Of a DNA stretch of 64,000 nt, positions 27,155 to 35,808 are shown piece after piece. The notes under the pieces were generated by a model that saw only the letters and a program-made list of their open reading frames with translations, was not told the DNA's origin and did not search any database. The DNA lies in the NCBI RefSeq assembly GCF_013318015.2, contig NZ_CP115843.1:372001-436000 (forward strand), in the 5' to 3' direction. This DNA comes from Agrobacterium tumefaciens (GTDB lineage: Bacteria > Pseudomonadota > Alphaproteobacteria > Rhizobiales > Rhizobiaceae). Position 1 is the first letter of the stretch. Every line of letters begins with the position of its first letter. A program made the translations under genes and the position numbers.

Positions 27155-27432
27155 ACGAAATTCATCAATAATTTTCGATTGAGTCCATTCCACTGTGTTT
27201 CTAAGCCAATGGAACTGCTCCAAAAAGTCTGACAACAAATGACGTGCGGCGGGTTCGTACCCCTTCAGGGCAAAAGACACTTTGTCGCAAAACGGAGTGA
27301 ACTATAAAAGCCAGCTCGTCATGAAAATCATTTCTGGAAAAGTTTTGGTTATCCTCGAGCTTCAACAAAAGAAAACAAAAGGCGCTACAGCTTGAAGAGC
27401 GACGTTAGAGATCGCGACGCGCTTTAAGTATT

Positions 27433-28053
27433 TCATTCAATCAGTCGCTTCGCCATCACGATCGATGGTGTCCGGTCAATTTCCACAAAGCCGAATTTGG
27501 CGTAAAATGCTACGACCTTTTCGTTATACTGATTAACGCCTAGATGGACGCCTCTTACGTCAGACCTCGTTAAAGAATCCAGTTGATGTCGCAGCAGCGA
27601 CGACCCATGGCCGCCATTTTGGATCTCAGGCAGAAGATTGATATGCAGATGGGCGGGGTAGGGCCGTGTGACCTCAGCCGGGGTCTTTCTTGCGCTTCGA
27701 ATATAGGAAAGAACGTTCTCATCCTCTACTGTCCGTGTTTCGAAATCGCGGAGCTCTTCCTGCAAGGACGGCCACCATGCGGCCTCGAGCCAATTTTCAT
27801 AGGCAATCGTATCGGGTGCGGCGACACAGTAGCCCATGACGACGTCATCCTTCGTCAGCACGAATGCAGTTTCTGCGCAGAAGCGGACATAGGGCAGCGC
27901 CCATAAGAGTCCGGGAAGTCTCGGGTCAGAGTAGTATTGTGATCCGTCTTTGCCTCGATCCGAAGTGCGCACACATATGTCGAGGATCGCCGTCTCATCG
28001 GACGGTCGGGCGTTGCGGATGATAACGGATGATAAAGACGCTGGCATGGTCAT
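27433..28053 (-). CDS. GNAT acetyltransferase, O-GlcNAcase C-domain-like
   Basis: A 206-residue protein. VIIRNARPSDETAILDICVRTSDRG at the start and the central YSDPRLPGLLWALPYV with AAWWPSLQEEL resemble the acetyltransferase-like domain attached to eukaryotic O-GlcNAcases and its free-standing bacterial relatives. The CoA loop reads GGHGSSLL near residue 150. ATG 28053 is chosen: GAGG lies 9 bases upstream, and the longer frame overlaps the previous gene. It is 11 bases after the Gfo/Idh stop, hence in that operon. The substrate is unknown. Confidence 0.82.
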   Translation of the reverse strand: MTMPASLSSVIIRNARPSDETAILDICVRTSDRGKDGSQYYSDPRLPGLLWALPYVRFCAETAFVLTKDDVVMGYCVAAPDTIAYENWLEAAWWPSLQEELRDFETRTVEDENVLSYIRSARKTPAEVTRPYPAHLHINLLPEIQNGGHGSSLLRHQLDSLTRSDVRGVHLGVNQYNEKVVAFYAKFGFVEIDRTPSIVMAKRLIE

Positions 28054-28063
28054 AATCGCGGCC

Positions 28064-29224
28064 TCAGGCAGCCACATGAGGGGTGCGAAGCGCGTCATCG
28101 AAGCGCTGCCAGGTTTCAGCAAGCTCGATGGTGCGCCGGACACGGCGTGCCTCATCGATCTTGATCGCGACGAGCCCCGCTTCCAAGGCTGAGACGATAT
28201 TGACGGGCAGGGGAGAGGCCTCGGTCAGATGCCTGTAGATATCCGAGGCCATCTGATCATCTGCGCCATAGTGATCGCTTTCGTGCCCCTCGTAACGCCG
28301 CTCGACTAGCTTTTCGCCTGTTATTGCAGAGTGCACCTCGAAGCGATTGCGGATGAAATCGCCTTCGGCCATTCCCTTGCTACCGATCACGCAGAAGCGG
28401 CGAAACTGATCTGGAACGTTGAGATTGGTATGAAACGTCATCGTCGCCCCGCCATTATATTCGATAATCGCGGTCTGATAGTCGATAATATCGCCGTCAC
28501 TCTCAAACACCGCGCCACCCTCTAGCCAGCCGCTCGGCTTTTTATAGAATTCCCGCTGTTGAAACGCGGAGAACTGATCCGGTTTGTTTTCCGCGATAAA
28601 CGACTTTCGGCCGCCGAAGCTGGCAACGGCCATCGCCCGCTGCCCAACAACGCTGCCATAGAGGTCGAGATCGTGGCAGCATTTCTCCAAGATAAACGGC
28701 CCGGCATAGCGCGTATGCCGTCGCCAGTCCCGCATGAAGAATGCTCCGTGGTAGGGTGCGATATGCTCGGATGCCTCAATCGACGTGATGGCGCCGATTT
28801 GGCCTTGCGTCTGCGCTGCGCGCAGATCCCGATAAAGGTCAGAGTACCGCAGAACGAGCCCCACGATAACGCTTTCATCGCCATATTCGGCAAGCAAACG
28901 CGCCATCGTCATCGTCTGGTTTTCGTCGATCACCACCGGTTTCTCCGTGAAAACCCGCACGCCTGCGCGCAATCCCGCGGTGATATGTTCCAGATGGAAA
29001 AGATTGGGCGAACCGACCATAAGAAGATCCGGCTTCGTCTGCGTCAGCATAGCCTCGATGGTTTCGAAACGTCGCGGCGCCGCCATGCCTGCCGACTGAA
29101 TGGCTGGAAGGCCAGCAGGCTGCGGGTCCATCAAGCCGACAATTTCCAGTTCAGGGCAGGCCTTGCGGAAGGAGGCAATGACATTGGCAAGCAGAAAGCC
29201 GAGCCCGGCAATTGCGATTTTCAT
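28064..29224 (-). CDS. Gfo/Idh/MocA-family oxidoreductase
   Basis: A 386-residue NAD(P)-dependent sugar dehydrogenase-type protein. A Rossmann start MKIAIAGLGFLLA and the family motif VFTEKPVVIDE (catalytic Lys near residue 97) are clear, and the C-terminal half is the beta-sheet substrate domain. AGGACC sits before ATG 29224. A longer frame exists but its first 52 codons look non-coding. It is transcribed after the ROK regulator, and the substrate is probably a sugar or inositol derivative. Confidence 0.85.
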   Translation of the reverse strand: MKIAIAGLGFLLANVIASFRKACPELEIVGLMDPQPAGLPAIQSAGMAAPRRFETIEAMLTQTKPDLLMVGSPNLFHLEHITAGLRAGVRVFTEKPVVIDENQTMTMARLLAEYGDESVIVGLVLRYSDLYRDLRAAQTQGQIGAITSIEASEHIAPYHGAFFMRDWRRHTRYAGPFILEKCCHDLDLYGSVVGQRAMAVASFGGRKSFIAENKPDQFSAFQQREFYKKPSGWLEGGAVFESDGDIIDYQTAIIEYNGGATMTFHTNLNVPDQFRRFCVIGSKGMAEGDFIRNRFEVHSAITGEKLVERRYEGHESDHYGADDQMASDIYRHLTEASPLPVNIVSALEAGLVAIKIDEARRVRRTIELAETWQRFDDALRTPHVAA

Positions 29225-29255
29225 GTTTTGGTCCTGTCGGCAAGAGTCATGTAAA

Positions 29256-30506
29256 TCAGGATGACGTGTCGTCATCCGTTGGCGCGCCTGCGACCCGATC
29301 GAAGCGTCTTTCGAAATCGATCGTCTGGCTGCGTCCGCGCATGGATGAGAGGCGCCTGAAGTCTGGGCTGCCATGGGCAATCACAGGTAGCATGGCAGCG
29401 CCGATCGCGGCGGCCTCCGGCCCTAGAGCGCCAGCACACAGCCGGGGAATTTCGCGGTGGCTTCGGGCGCTGACTGACGGCAAAAGGGGATAGGCCCGGT
29501 CGATGAGGGAATTGATGAGCGCTGGTGGAAAGTGCCCTCCAACCACGATGGTCTGCGGGTCCATGATGTTTTCAAGCAGCGACACCAGCAACCGCAGGCG
29601 CTTCGAATTGAGATCGAGCCATCGCATCAGAATACTGTCGCGTTGAGCGTAAAGTTTCTCCAATGCCCCAGGCCGCGCAATCTCCCTGCTTTCGCACGAC
29701 AGCATCGCTGCAAGCTCGTCGATCGAAAACGGTGTCTGTTTCCCCGCATCTGGATTGGCAAGTTCCGCCGGCCATGTCAGGAGACCGATTTCTCCGGCAT
29801 TGTTCCAAAATCCCTGGAGCGGCATGCTGTCATTGATAATGCCTGCCCCAAGTCCGTGCCCGACGAAAATATGGACGTAGTGGCTCAGTCCTCCCGCACT
29901 TCCCACCCTCAGTTCGGCAACTGCTGCGGCTGTGGCGTCATTCTCGATAATGGTGGGAAGGCCACATGCATCTTCGATGGCTTCCGCCACCGGCATACGG
30001 CTCCACGCATCCCAACCCGGCGGGCCGACGGGATGTTCGAATTCCGCCTCCTGCAATGTGGGCATCGCGATGCCGATGCCCCAGGCGGGACGATCCACCG
30101 TAACCGACCGCAGACGCTGTGTCATATCGGCGATGGCACGGATGGTGTCGGATGGATCTTCGAGCGATGCGGATGCGGTTTCGCGACCCAACTCCTGCCC
30201 CGCCAGATCGCAGACGATGCCCAGAAGCCCGTCGCGATCCACATGAATACCCAGGCAGCAACCGGCATCGGCCCTGACCCACATCTTCTTTTGCGGCGCA
30301 CCGCGCGCGCCCTCTTGTTGGATGGTTTCCACAACCACTGAACGGTCTATCAGGTCCTTGCAGATATTGGACATGGTCTGCGGCTTCAAGCCTGTCACAT
30401 AGACAAGGTCACGCCGGCTTATGCCATTGCCGGATCGGATCAGATCGAAAACGAGGCGACGGTTGTAGCGGCCGGAATATGTGTGATTGCTGCCCATCAA
30501 GCTCAT
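29256..30506 (-). CDS. ROK-family transcriptional regulator (NagC/XylR-like)
   Basis: A 416-residue protein with an N-terminal winged helix (GISRRDLVYVTGLKPQTMSN) and a ROK sugar-kinase-like domain containing IENDATAAAVAE and VGHGLGAGIIND. The Cys-x-Cys-Gly-x-x-Gly-Cys zinc motif common in ROK proteins is absent, its region reading NAGEIGLLTWPAEL. It is divergent from the AfuA-like importer, so a sugar-type effector probably lifts repression of both operons. Confidence 0.87.
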   Translation of the reverse strand: MSLMGSNHTYSGRYNRRLVFDLIRSGNGISRRDLVYVTGLKPQTMSNICKDLIDRSVVVETIQQEGARGAPQKKMWVRADAGCCLGIHVDRDGLLGIVCDLAGQELGRETASASLEDPSDTIRAIADMTQRLRSVTVDRPAWGIGIAMPTLQEAEFEHPVGPPGWDAWSRMPVAEAIEDACGLPTIIENDATAAAVAELRVGSAGGLSHYVHIFVGHGLGAGIINDSMPLQGFWNNAGEIGLLTWPAELANPDAGKQTPFSIDELAAMLSCESREIARPGALEKLYAQRDSILMRWLDLNSKRLRLLVSLLENIMDPQTIVVGGHFPPALINSLIDRAYPLLPSVSARSHREIPRLCAGALGPEAAAIGAAMLPVIAHGSPDFRRLSSMRGRSQTIDFERRFDRVAGAPTDDDTSS

Positions 30507-30520
30507 CGGGGCCGATTCCT

Positions 30521-30536
30521 ATTTAATAAATTAAAT
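30521..30536. promoter_or_regulatory. Inverted repeat, possible ROK operator 1
   Basis: ATTTAAT-AA-ATTAAAT, a 16-base AT-rich inverted repeat, begins 15 bases upstream of the ROK start. ROK repressors bind AT-rich dyads near their own genes, so an autoregulatory role is plausible. AT-rich symmetry also occurs by chance. Confidence 0.35.
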
Positions 30537-30653
30537 GGAATTTATCAGCCCAGCCTGTGGGCGTCAAGCAGGTCGCAATGCAGATAATCTTAGTCTTCAG
30601 TCATAATACTGTAACGCAAGGACCGTAATTCCGCAGAAAAGGCGGCTTGATTT

Positions 30654-30674
30654 TTAATCTGGTAAATGGATTAA
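30654..30674. promoter_or_regulatory. Inverted repeat, possible ROK operator 2
   Basis: TTAATC and GATTAA are separated by 9 bases, 45 bases before the binding-protein start at 30719. With the dyad at 30521 it would give two sites in the 212-base divergent control region. Low certainty. Confidence 0.3.
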
Positions 30675-30718
30675 TAGGGTCGCCTTCTTCTCAGTGACTT
30701 TAAAAAGGGAACATAGTC

Positions 30719-31678
30719 ATGCTGAAATGGACCTTGCGGCGTATCATAGCGGGCGCGTTGGCGTCGGCGTCGATCATCAGTGTTGCGAATGCCGGAGAAC
30801 TGGTGGTCTACACCGCTCATGGGGAGGCGACATCTGCTCCCATCCTCGACGCTTTTGCCAAGGAAAATCCGGATGTGAAGGTGACCGTCGTGCGCGGCGG
30901 TACTGGCGAGCTCATCGAGCGCCTGCGTGCAGAAGGTGGCAATTCCTCGGCAGACGTCATGTGGGGCGGACCGACGCAGACCTTCGAAGAAAATGCAGCC
31001 CTCTTCCAATCGTTCGAAAGCAAGTCCGACGCCGACATGGTGACTAACGATCCCAATCGCATCTGGCATCCGTTCACGGTGCTGCTGCAGCCGCTGGTCG
31101 TCAGCACCAAACGCGTCGAGGCCGGCTCCATACCAAGGACGCAGAAAGATCTCGTCTCACAGGACTTCGCAAAGAACGGTGGCCTGATTATTCCAGACCC
31201 TGCAAAATCCGGCACCGGCTACGTCATTCTTTCCGCTCTTGCTGGCAATTTCGGTTGGAAGTTCGTCGGTCAAATGGCCAAGGGTGCGCGCATTGCTCCC
31301 GGTTCCGATGACGCCTTCAACGCCGTACGCGACGGTGAAGCAGCAGTTGGCTGGATTAACGAGGATCTGGGTGCCAAGTGGAAGGCTCAAGGTCTGCCGA
31401 TCGAAATCGTCTATCCGACCGATGCGGTTACCGGCCAGATCGATGCGCAAGCCATAGTCAAGGGCGCGCAGCACATCGAAGACGCCAAGAGCTTCATCGA
31501 TTTCCTCGGCAGCAAAACGGCGCATGAAATCGTTCGCGACGCCACCGTTCGACGCTCGGCACGCAAGGATGTAACGCCTCCCGCCGCTCTGCCTGACATG
31601 GCTACTCTCACGATCGTATCCGCTGTCGATCCGCGCCCTGTGGTCGTGGCTCGCTTTCAGGAGCTTCGCGGAAAATGA
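30719..31678 (+). CDS. ABC substrate-binding protein, AfuA/FbpA-like
   Basis: A 319-residue periplasmic protein with a Sec signal peptide ending near ISVANAGE. The mature part starts LVVYTAHGEATSAPILDAF and carries VVRGGTGELIERL, a segment characteristic of the iron(III)/phosphorylated-ligand branch of binding proteins. AfuA-type members bind sugar phosphates, and others bind ferric ion or aminoethylphosphonate. The tyrosines used for ferric binding are not evident. With a phosphatase gene closing the operon, a phosphorylated sugar or polyol is the favoured ligand. Confidence 0.85.
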   Translation: MLKWTLRRIIAGALASASIISVANAGELVVYTAHGEATSAPILDAFAKENPDVKVTVVRGGTGELIERLRAEGGNSSADVMWGGPTQTFEENAALFQSFESKSDADMVTNDPNRIWHPFTVLLQPLVVSTKRVEAGSIPRTQKDLVSQDFAKNGGLIIPDPAKSGTGYVILSALAGNFGWKFVGQMAKGARIAPGSDDAFNAVRDGEAAVGWINEDLGAKWKAQGLPIEIVYPTDAVTGQIDAQAIVKGAQHIEDAKSFIDFLGSKTAHEIVRDATVRRSARKDVTPPAALPDMATLTIVSAVDPRPVVVARFQELRGK

Positions 31679-33681
31679 AGGTGCTGCGCGACAATTGGCT
31701 GATATTTTCAATCGTCGCGCTCGTGCTCTGCGGCCTGACGATTGTTGTCCCGCAGGTTCGCCTCATGGCCGCCTCCCTCCTGGAGGAGGGCGGCCGTTTT
31801 ACTCTTCTGCATAATAAAGACGGCTTGCAATTCGTCCCGGAAATGACCGCCCGATACAGCGTTGCTAAACTTTCTGACGGCGTTGCGATAACGCTGAGTT
31901 CGACTGACAGTCTGACTGTAGACGTCCAGGATGACCGAACGCTGCGCCTCTCTTCGCAAGAGCCGATTTCGGTTGGTAAGGACGAGGCAGGTTTACTTGA
32001 ACTCGATCTGGGCTCGGCTCGGTTCACGCTTTCGCAGCAGGCGCCCCGGGGGCTATTCGCGACAACTTCACCAGCGCCTTTAGATATCAACGCGCAGTCG
32101 CTCAACACTGTCCTGCTCTCACATGCCGCGAACGCCTACATCACCTTCGAAAACAAATCGCTGTCGCTCTCTGCTGTCCACTATACCGACTTCTTTACAC
32201 GCTCGGAAACCCTTTCCGCCACGGTAAACAGCCTGCTGATCGCGTTGACGTCCACCGGACTTGCCGCTTTGATCGGCGTATCGCTGGCTTATCTTATCGC
32301 ACGTTACCGGGTCGCGGGCAGCACTGCTATCGTCTTTCTTGTCACTATGGCTTCCGTGTCTCCACCATTTCTGGGGGCGTACGCCTGGCGCTTGCTCCTG
32401 GGACGAAACGGCGTTCTGACCAACTATCTCGGCCTCGATGTCTCGATTGTCGGCTTGCATGGCGTCATTTGGGTCATCACCTGGCTGGTCTTTCCAATCA
32501 TCTTTCTGCTCAGTCACAGCTCGTTTCAGAGTTTGGACGCTGGCCATATCGAGGCAGCGGAAAGCCTTGGTGCCAAGCCGCCTCGTGTGCGCATGACGGT
32601 CGAAATTCCGCTGGCACTCCCCGGCATCATCACCGGTCTCTATCTGGCAACGATGGCAGCCCTGTCTGACTTCGGAACGCCGCGCATCATTGGCCTCGAT
32701 GTCAACGCACTGCCGGTTCTGATCTATACGTCCTTCCTGAGTGAGGCAGGACGCAATCCGGCGCTTGCGGCCACAGGATCGATTGTGCTCATCACCATCT
32801 CGAGCCTGTTCCTCATGGCGCAGCAAATCTATTTGGCGCGACGCGGTTTTGCCGTGGTGTCGTCGCGGGCGCTGGAACGCAAGCCGCTATCGCCTCTTGC
32901 TCATGTCACAGTGCTTGGCGCGGTCATCATTGCCCTTCTCATGGCATTCACGCCCCACCTGACGGTGCTGGTTTCCAGCTTCATGGAATGGCGGGTCGGC
33001 CTACCCAGGGCGAACTTTACGCTGGAAAACTACGCCACTATGTGGCGCACCGGCATGGGGCCGGCTTGGGTGACCTTGTCGCTTGGTATTGCCGGAACGC
33101 TGGCGGCAACAGCAATCGGGTTGGGGATTGCATATGTGATTATACGCAAGCGCTACCGGATCATCGCCCCCGTTCTCAGCCTCACTGTCATGATGCCCTA
33201 CGTCATTCCCGGCACGGTGCTCGGTATCGGTCTCATCATGATGTTCAACAAGGCGCCGCTGCAACTGACCGGCACCTGGTTCATCCTTCTCCTTGCCTAT
33301 CTCATTCGTAACCTGCCTTTTACGGTGAAGGCGTCAGAGGCGGCCCTGAGGCGCGTTCACCCGGCTCTCGAAGAGGCCGCAATCAGTCTTGGAGCGCGTC
33401 CATTCAGGGTGTTCTTCACCATAACGGCACCTCTTGTTCTGGCGGGTGCGGTAACCGGTGCAACGCTCACCTTCCTTCACATCGTCACGGAGCTGTCGTC
33501 TACCATCGTTCTCTATCGTCCGCCGTGGAAGCCGATGACAGCCGTGATCTTCGAGAACACGCTTGTCGATGCCGATTTCGGTGTCTCCGCAGCACAGACC
33601 ATCCTGCTGATGCTGATCATTTACATCCCTCTCTATTTCATTGTCCGCTACGGCCAAATTCGAGGAAATTCCGGTGGTTGA
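31675..33681 (+). CDS. ABC permease, fused two-module FbpB/AfuB type, with N-terminal insert
   Basis: A 668-residue permease. Two six-helix modules each carry an EAA loop: IEAAESLGAKPPRVRM near residue 290 and LEEAAISLGARPFRVFF near residue 565. Between the first helix (FSIVALVLCGLTIVVPQV) and the next about 150 hydrophilic, beta-like residues are inserted (for example LLELDLGSARFTLSQQ), presumably outside the cytoplasm. Usual FbpB relatives are 500-700 residues with a shorter loop here. It overlaps the binding-protein stop by ATGA. Confidence 0.88.
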   Translation: MKVLRDNWLIFSIVALVLCGLTIVVPQVRLMAASLLEEGGRFTLLHNKDGLQFVPEMTARYSVAKLSDGVAITLSSTDSLTVDVQDDRTLRLSSQEPISVGKDEAGLLELDLGSARFTLSQQAPRGLFATTSPAPLDINAQSLNTVLLSHAANAYITFENKSLSLSAVHYTDFFTRSETLSATVNSLLIALTSTGLAALIGVSLAYLIARYRVAGSTAIVFLVTMASVSPPFLGAYAWRLLLGRNGVLTNYLGLDVSIVGLHGVIWVITWLVFPIIFLLSHSSFQSLDAGHIEAAESLGAKPPRVRMTVEIPLALPGIITGLYLATMAALSDFGTPRIIGLDVNALPVLIYTSFLSEAGRNPALAATGSIVLITISSLFLMAQQIYLARRGFAVVSSRALERKPLSPLAHVTVLGAVIIALLMAFTPHLTVLVSSFMEWRVGLPRANFTLENYATMWRTGMGPAWVTLSLGIAGTLAATAIGLGIAYVIIRKRYRIIAPVLSLTVMMPYVIPGTVLGIGLIMMFNKAPLQLTGTWFILLLAYLIRNLPFTVKASEAALRRVHPALEEAAISLGARPFRVFFTITAPLVLAGAVTGATLTFLHIVTELSSTIVLYRPPWKPMTAVIFENTLVDADFGVSAAQTILLMLIIYIPLYFIVRYGQIRGNSGG

Positions 33682-34735
33682 AACCTCATCTTCCAAAACT
33701 CCAACCCAAGGCTGCGAGGTCGTCATCGACGCCGTCTCCAAGACCTTTGGCAATCATGCAGTTCTGAAAGACATCAGCCTCACGATCAGGCCCGGCGAAT
33801 TCTTCACGCTGCTAGGGCCGTCCGGTTGCGGCAAGACGACACTTTTGCGCGCCATTGCAGGCTTCCACCCAATCGATGGCGGAAAAATCCTGTTCAACGG
33901 GCGGAACGTGACCTCGCTCGCCGCCTGGGACAGAAATATCGGCTTCGTCTTTCAGAACTATGCGCTATGGCCAAACCAGACCGTGTTCGACAATGTCGCT
34001 TACGGGCTCAAACTGCGTAAGGTTCCGAAGAACGAAGTTGCTGAAAGGGTTCGGGCCGCACTGGCCCAGGTCGAGCTTCACGGCGTCGAGAAGCGCTATC
34101 CCGCAGAAATGAGTGGGGGTATGCAGCAGCGCATAGCGCTGGCGCGTGCACTCGTCATCAACCCGCCGCTGCTTCTCATGGACGAGCCCATGTCCAACCT
34201 TGATGCGCGTCTTCGCGTGGCTCTTCGCCATGAACTGCGCAGTCTGCAGAAGAGACTCGGTCTGACAGCAATCTATGTGACGCATGATCAGGAAGAAGCC
34301 CTCGAAATGTCGGACCGGATCGCCGTGATGCAGAATGGAATCGTGCAGCAGCTTGCAGATCCCGAAACAATTTATTCGCGACCGGCGAACCGCTTCGTTG
34401 CCGAGTTCGTCGGTAGCGCAAACTTTCTGGAGGGTGAATTTGATGAGGCCGGCTTCCAGATGGCTGACGGATCGCGACTTCCTATCATAGGAAGTGGCCA
34501 CCGCGGTAAAGGCACACTTGTCGTACGTCCCGAACAGGTAATGACCCGCGAAAACGGCAGCGCTCTCGTCAATGCAACGGTGAAAGATCGCCGCTTCATG
34601 GGCAAGGCCTGGACGCAGAGCCTTCGACTTGAGAACGGTGCGACCATCTCGGTGGAAACACGACACGCACTCGATCTCGACTCTCGCGTCGGTGTGGATT
34701 TCGAGACGATAACTTTTCTACCCTCGGGAGTATGA
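33674..34735 (+). CDS. ABC ATP-binding protein, AfuC/FbpC-like
   Basis: A 353-residue ATPase with LLGPSGCGKTT, FVFQNYALWPN, MSGGMQQR, LLLMDEPMSNLD and VTHDQEEA, then a TOBE-type tail. No upstream ATG fits. GTG 33674 is preferred because GAGGAA at 33662-33667 is 6 bases before it, while a TTG at 33641 would extend the N-terminus by 11 residues. It overlaps the permease stop by 8 bases. It drives the importer of 30719 and 31675. Confidence 0.88.
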   Translation: MVETSSSKTPTQGCEVVIDAVSKTFGNHAVLKDISLTIRPGEFFTLLGPSGCGKTTLLRAIAGFHPIDGGKILFNGRNVTSLAAWDRNIGFVFQNYALWPNQTVFDNVAYGLKLRKVPKNEVAERVRAALAQVELHGVEKRYPAEMSGGMQQRIALARALVINPPLLLMDEPMSNLDARLRVALRHELRSLQKRLGLTAIYVTHDQEEALEMSDRIAVMQNGIVQQLADPETIYSRPANRFVAEFVGSANFLEGEFDEAGFQMADGSRLPIIGSGHRGKGTLVVRPEQVMTRENGSALVNATVKDRRFMGKAWTQSLRLENGATISVETRHALDLDSRVGVDFETITFLPSGV

Positions 34736-34736
34736 G

Positions 34737-35549
34737 ATGGCGGACCTGTCGCTTGACGAACTGATGCAGCTTGCATTGTCCGCCGCACTTGCCGGAGGCG
34801 CTGAACTGAAGACGCATTTCGGCGCCATGTCCCGCGATAGTGTTCAACGAAAAGCTTTGGGTGATTATGCGTCCAAGGCCGATCTTGCTGCCGAGGAGGC
34901 TATTGCCGCAGTTCTGGCAAGGGCAGGTGATCGCTACGGTTTCGTGGGTGAAGAAACCGGTACGCGCATGCCAGACGCACGACGCCGCTGGGTGGTAGAC
35001 CCGCTCGACGGAACCAGCAACTTCATCTGGGGCATTCCCTATTTTGCTGTCAGCATCGCTCTTTGCGACGACGAGGGCGAAATACTGGGCGTCGTCCTTG
35101 ACCCATTGCGGGATGAGATGTTCACGGCAGTTCGAGGGCAGGGTGCCCGGATGAACGGTAAGGAACTGACACGGTTGGAAGAGAAAAAGCCCGAAGAATC
35201 CATCATATCTCTATCTATGCCGATCCACGGACAGTTGAAGTCGATGGACCGCAGTAGTTTCTTCCGGGCCCTGGATACCATCACCAACGAGACGGCAGGC
35301 ATCCGCAGACTTGGCTCGGCCGCACTTGATCTCGCATATGTTGGCGCGGGCAGGCTAAATGGCTATTTCGAAGACGGCCTCAGCCATTACGACTACGCGG
35401 CTGGAAAGATCATTGCCCAGGAAGCCGGAGCGCTTGTTACCTCGCTTAGCGGCGGTGTTGTAAAGGACGGCGGTTCACTGTTGGCGGGAACGTCATCCAT
35501 ACATCAGTGGCTCCAATCCAAGTTTCAGCAAGGGGAGACTCCAAGCTGA
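34737..35549 (+). CDS. Inositol monophosphatase-family phosphatase
   Basis: A 270-residue Mg-dependent, Li-sensitive-type phosphatase. GEETG (near residue 70) and VDPLDGTSNF (near 88) carry the metal ligands, and the late motif reads SHYDYAAGKIIAQEAG, with the catalytic Asp kept. Relatives dephosphorylate inositol phosphate, histidinol phosphate, sugar phosphates or 3'-phosphoadenylate. One base separates it from the ATPase stop, so it is translated with the importer and should act on what is imported. Confidence 0.87.
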   Translation: MADLSLDELMQLALSAALAGGAELKTHFGAMSRDSVQRKALGDYASKADLAAEEAIAAVLARAGDRYGFVGEETGTRMPDARRRWVVDPLDGTSNFIWGIPYFAVSIALCDDEGEILGVVLDPLRDEMFTAVRGQGARMNGKELTRLEEKKPEESIISLSMPIHGQLKSMDRSSFFRALDTITNETAGIRRLGSAALDLAYVGAGRLNGYFEDGLSHYDYAAGKIIAQEAGALVTSLSGGVVKDGGSLLAGTSSIHQWLQSKFQQGETPS

Positions 35550-35808
35550 AAGGTCTCACAACCGCAAGCCGCTTTTGATGTCGCAACTGTCAAGCTTTAG
35601 ACCTGACTGCTCTTAGTTCGCCGTAGATACCTAGAGACGCGTGACGTTTTCAATCTTCGTATCGATGCATCGTGCTTTTTCCAGAATAAAGGTTTGTGCG
35701 GTGATGAGCGTGCGCAAGTCCAGGGGCTGAAGCTTTCGGGTGGTCCTATACGTTATCAGACGAGATGCGTGCCCCTTGGTAACATCGACAGACTTCTCGT
35801 GGCTGCGT

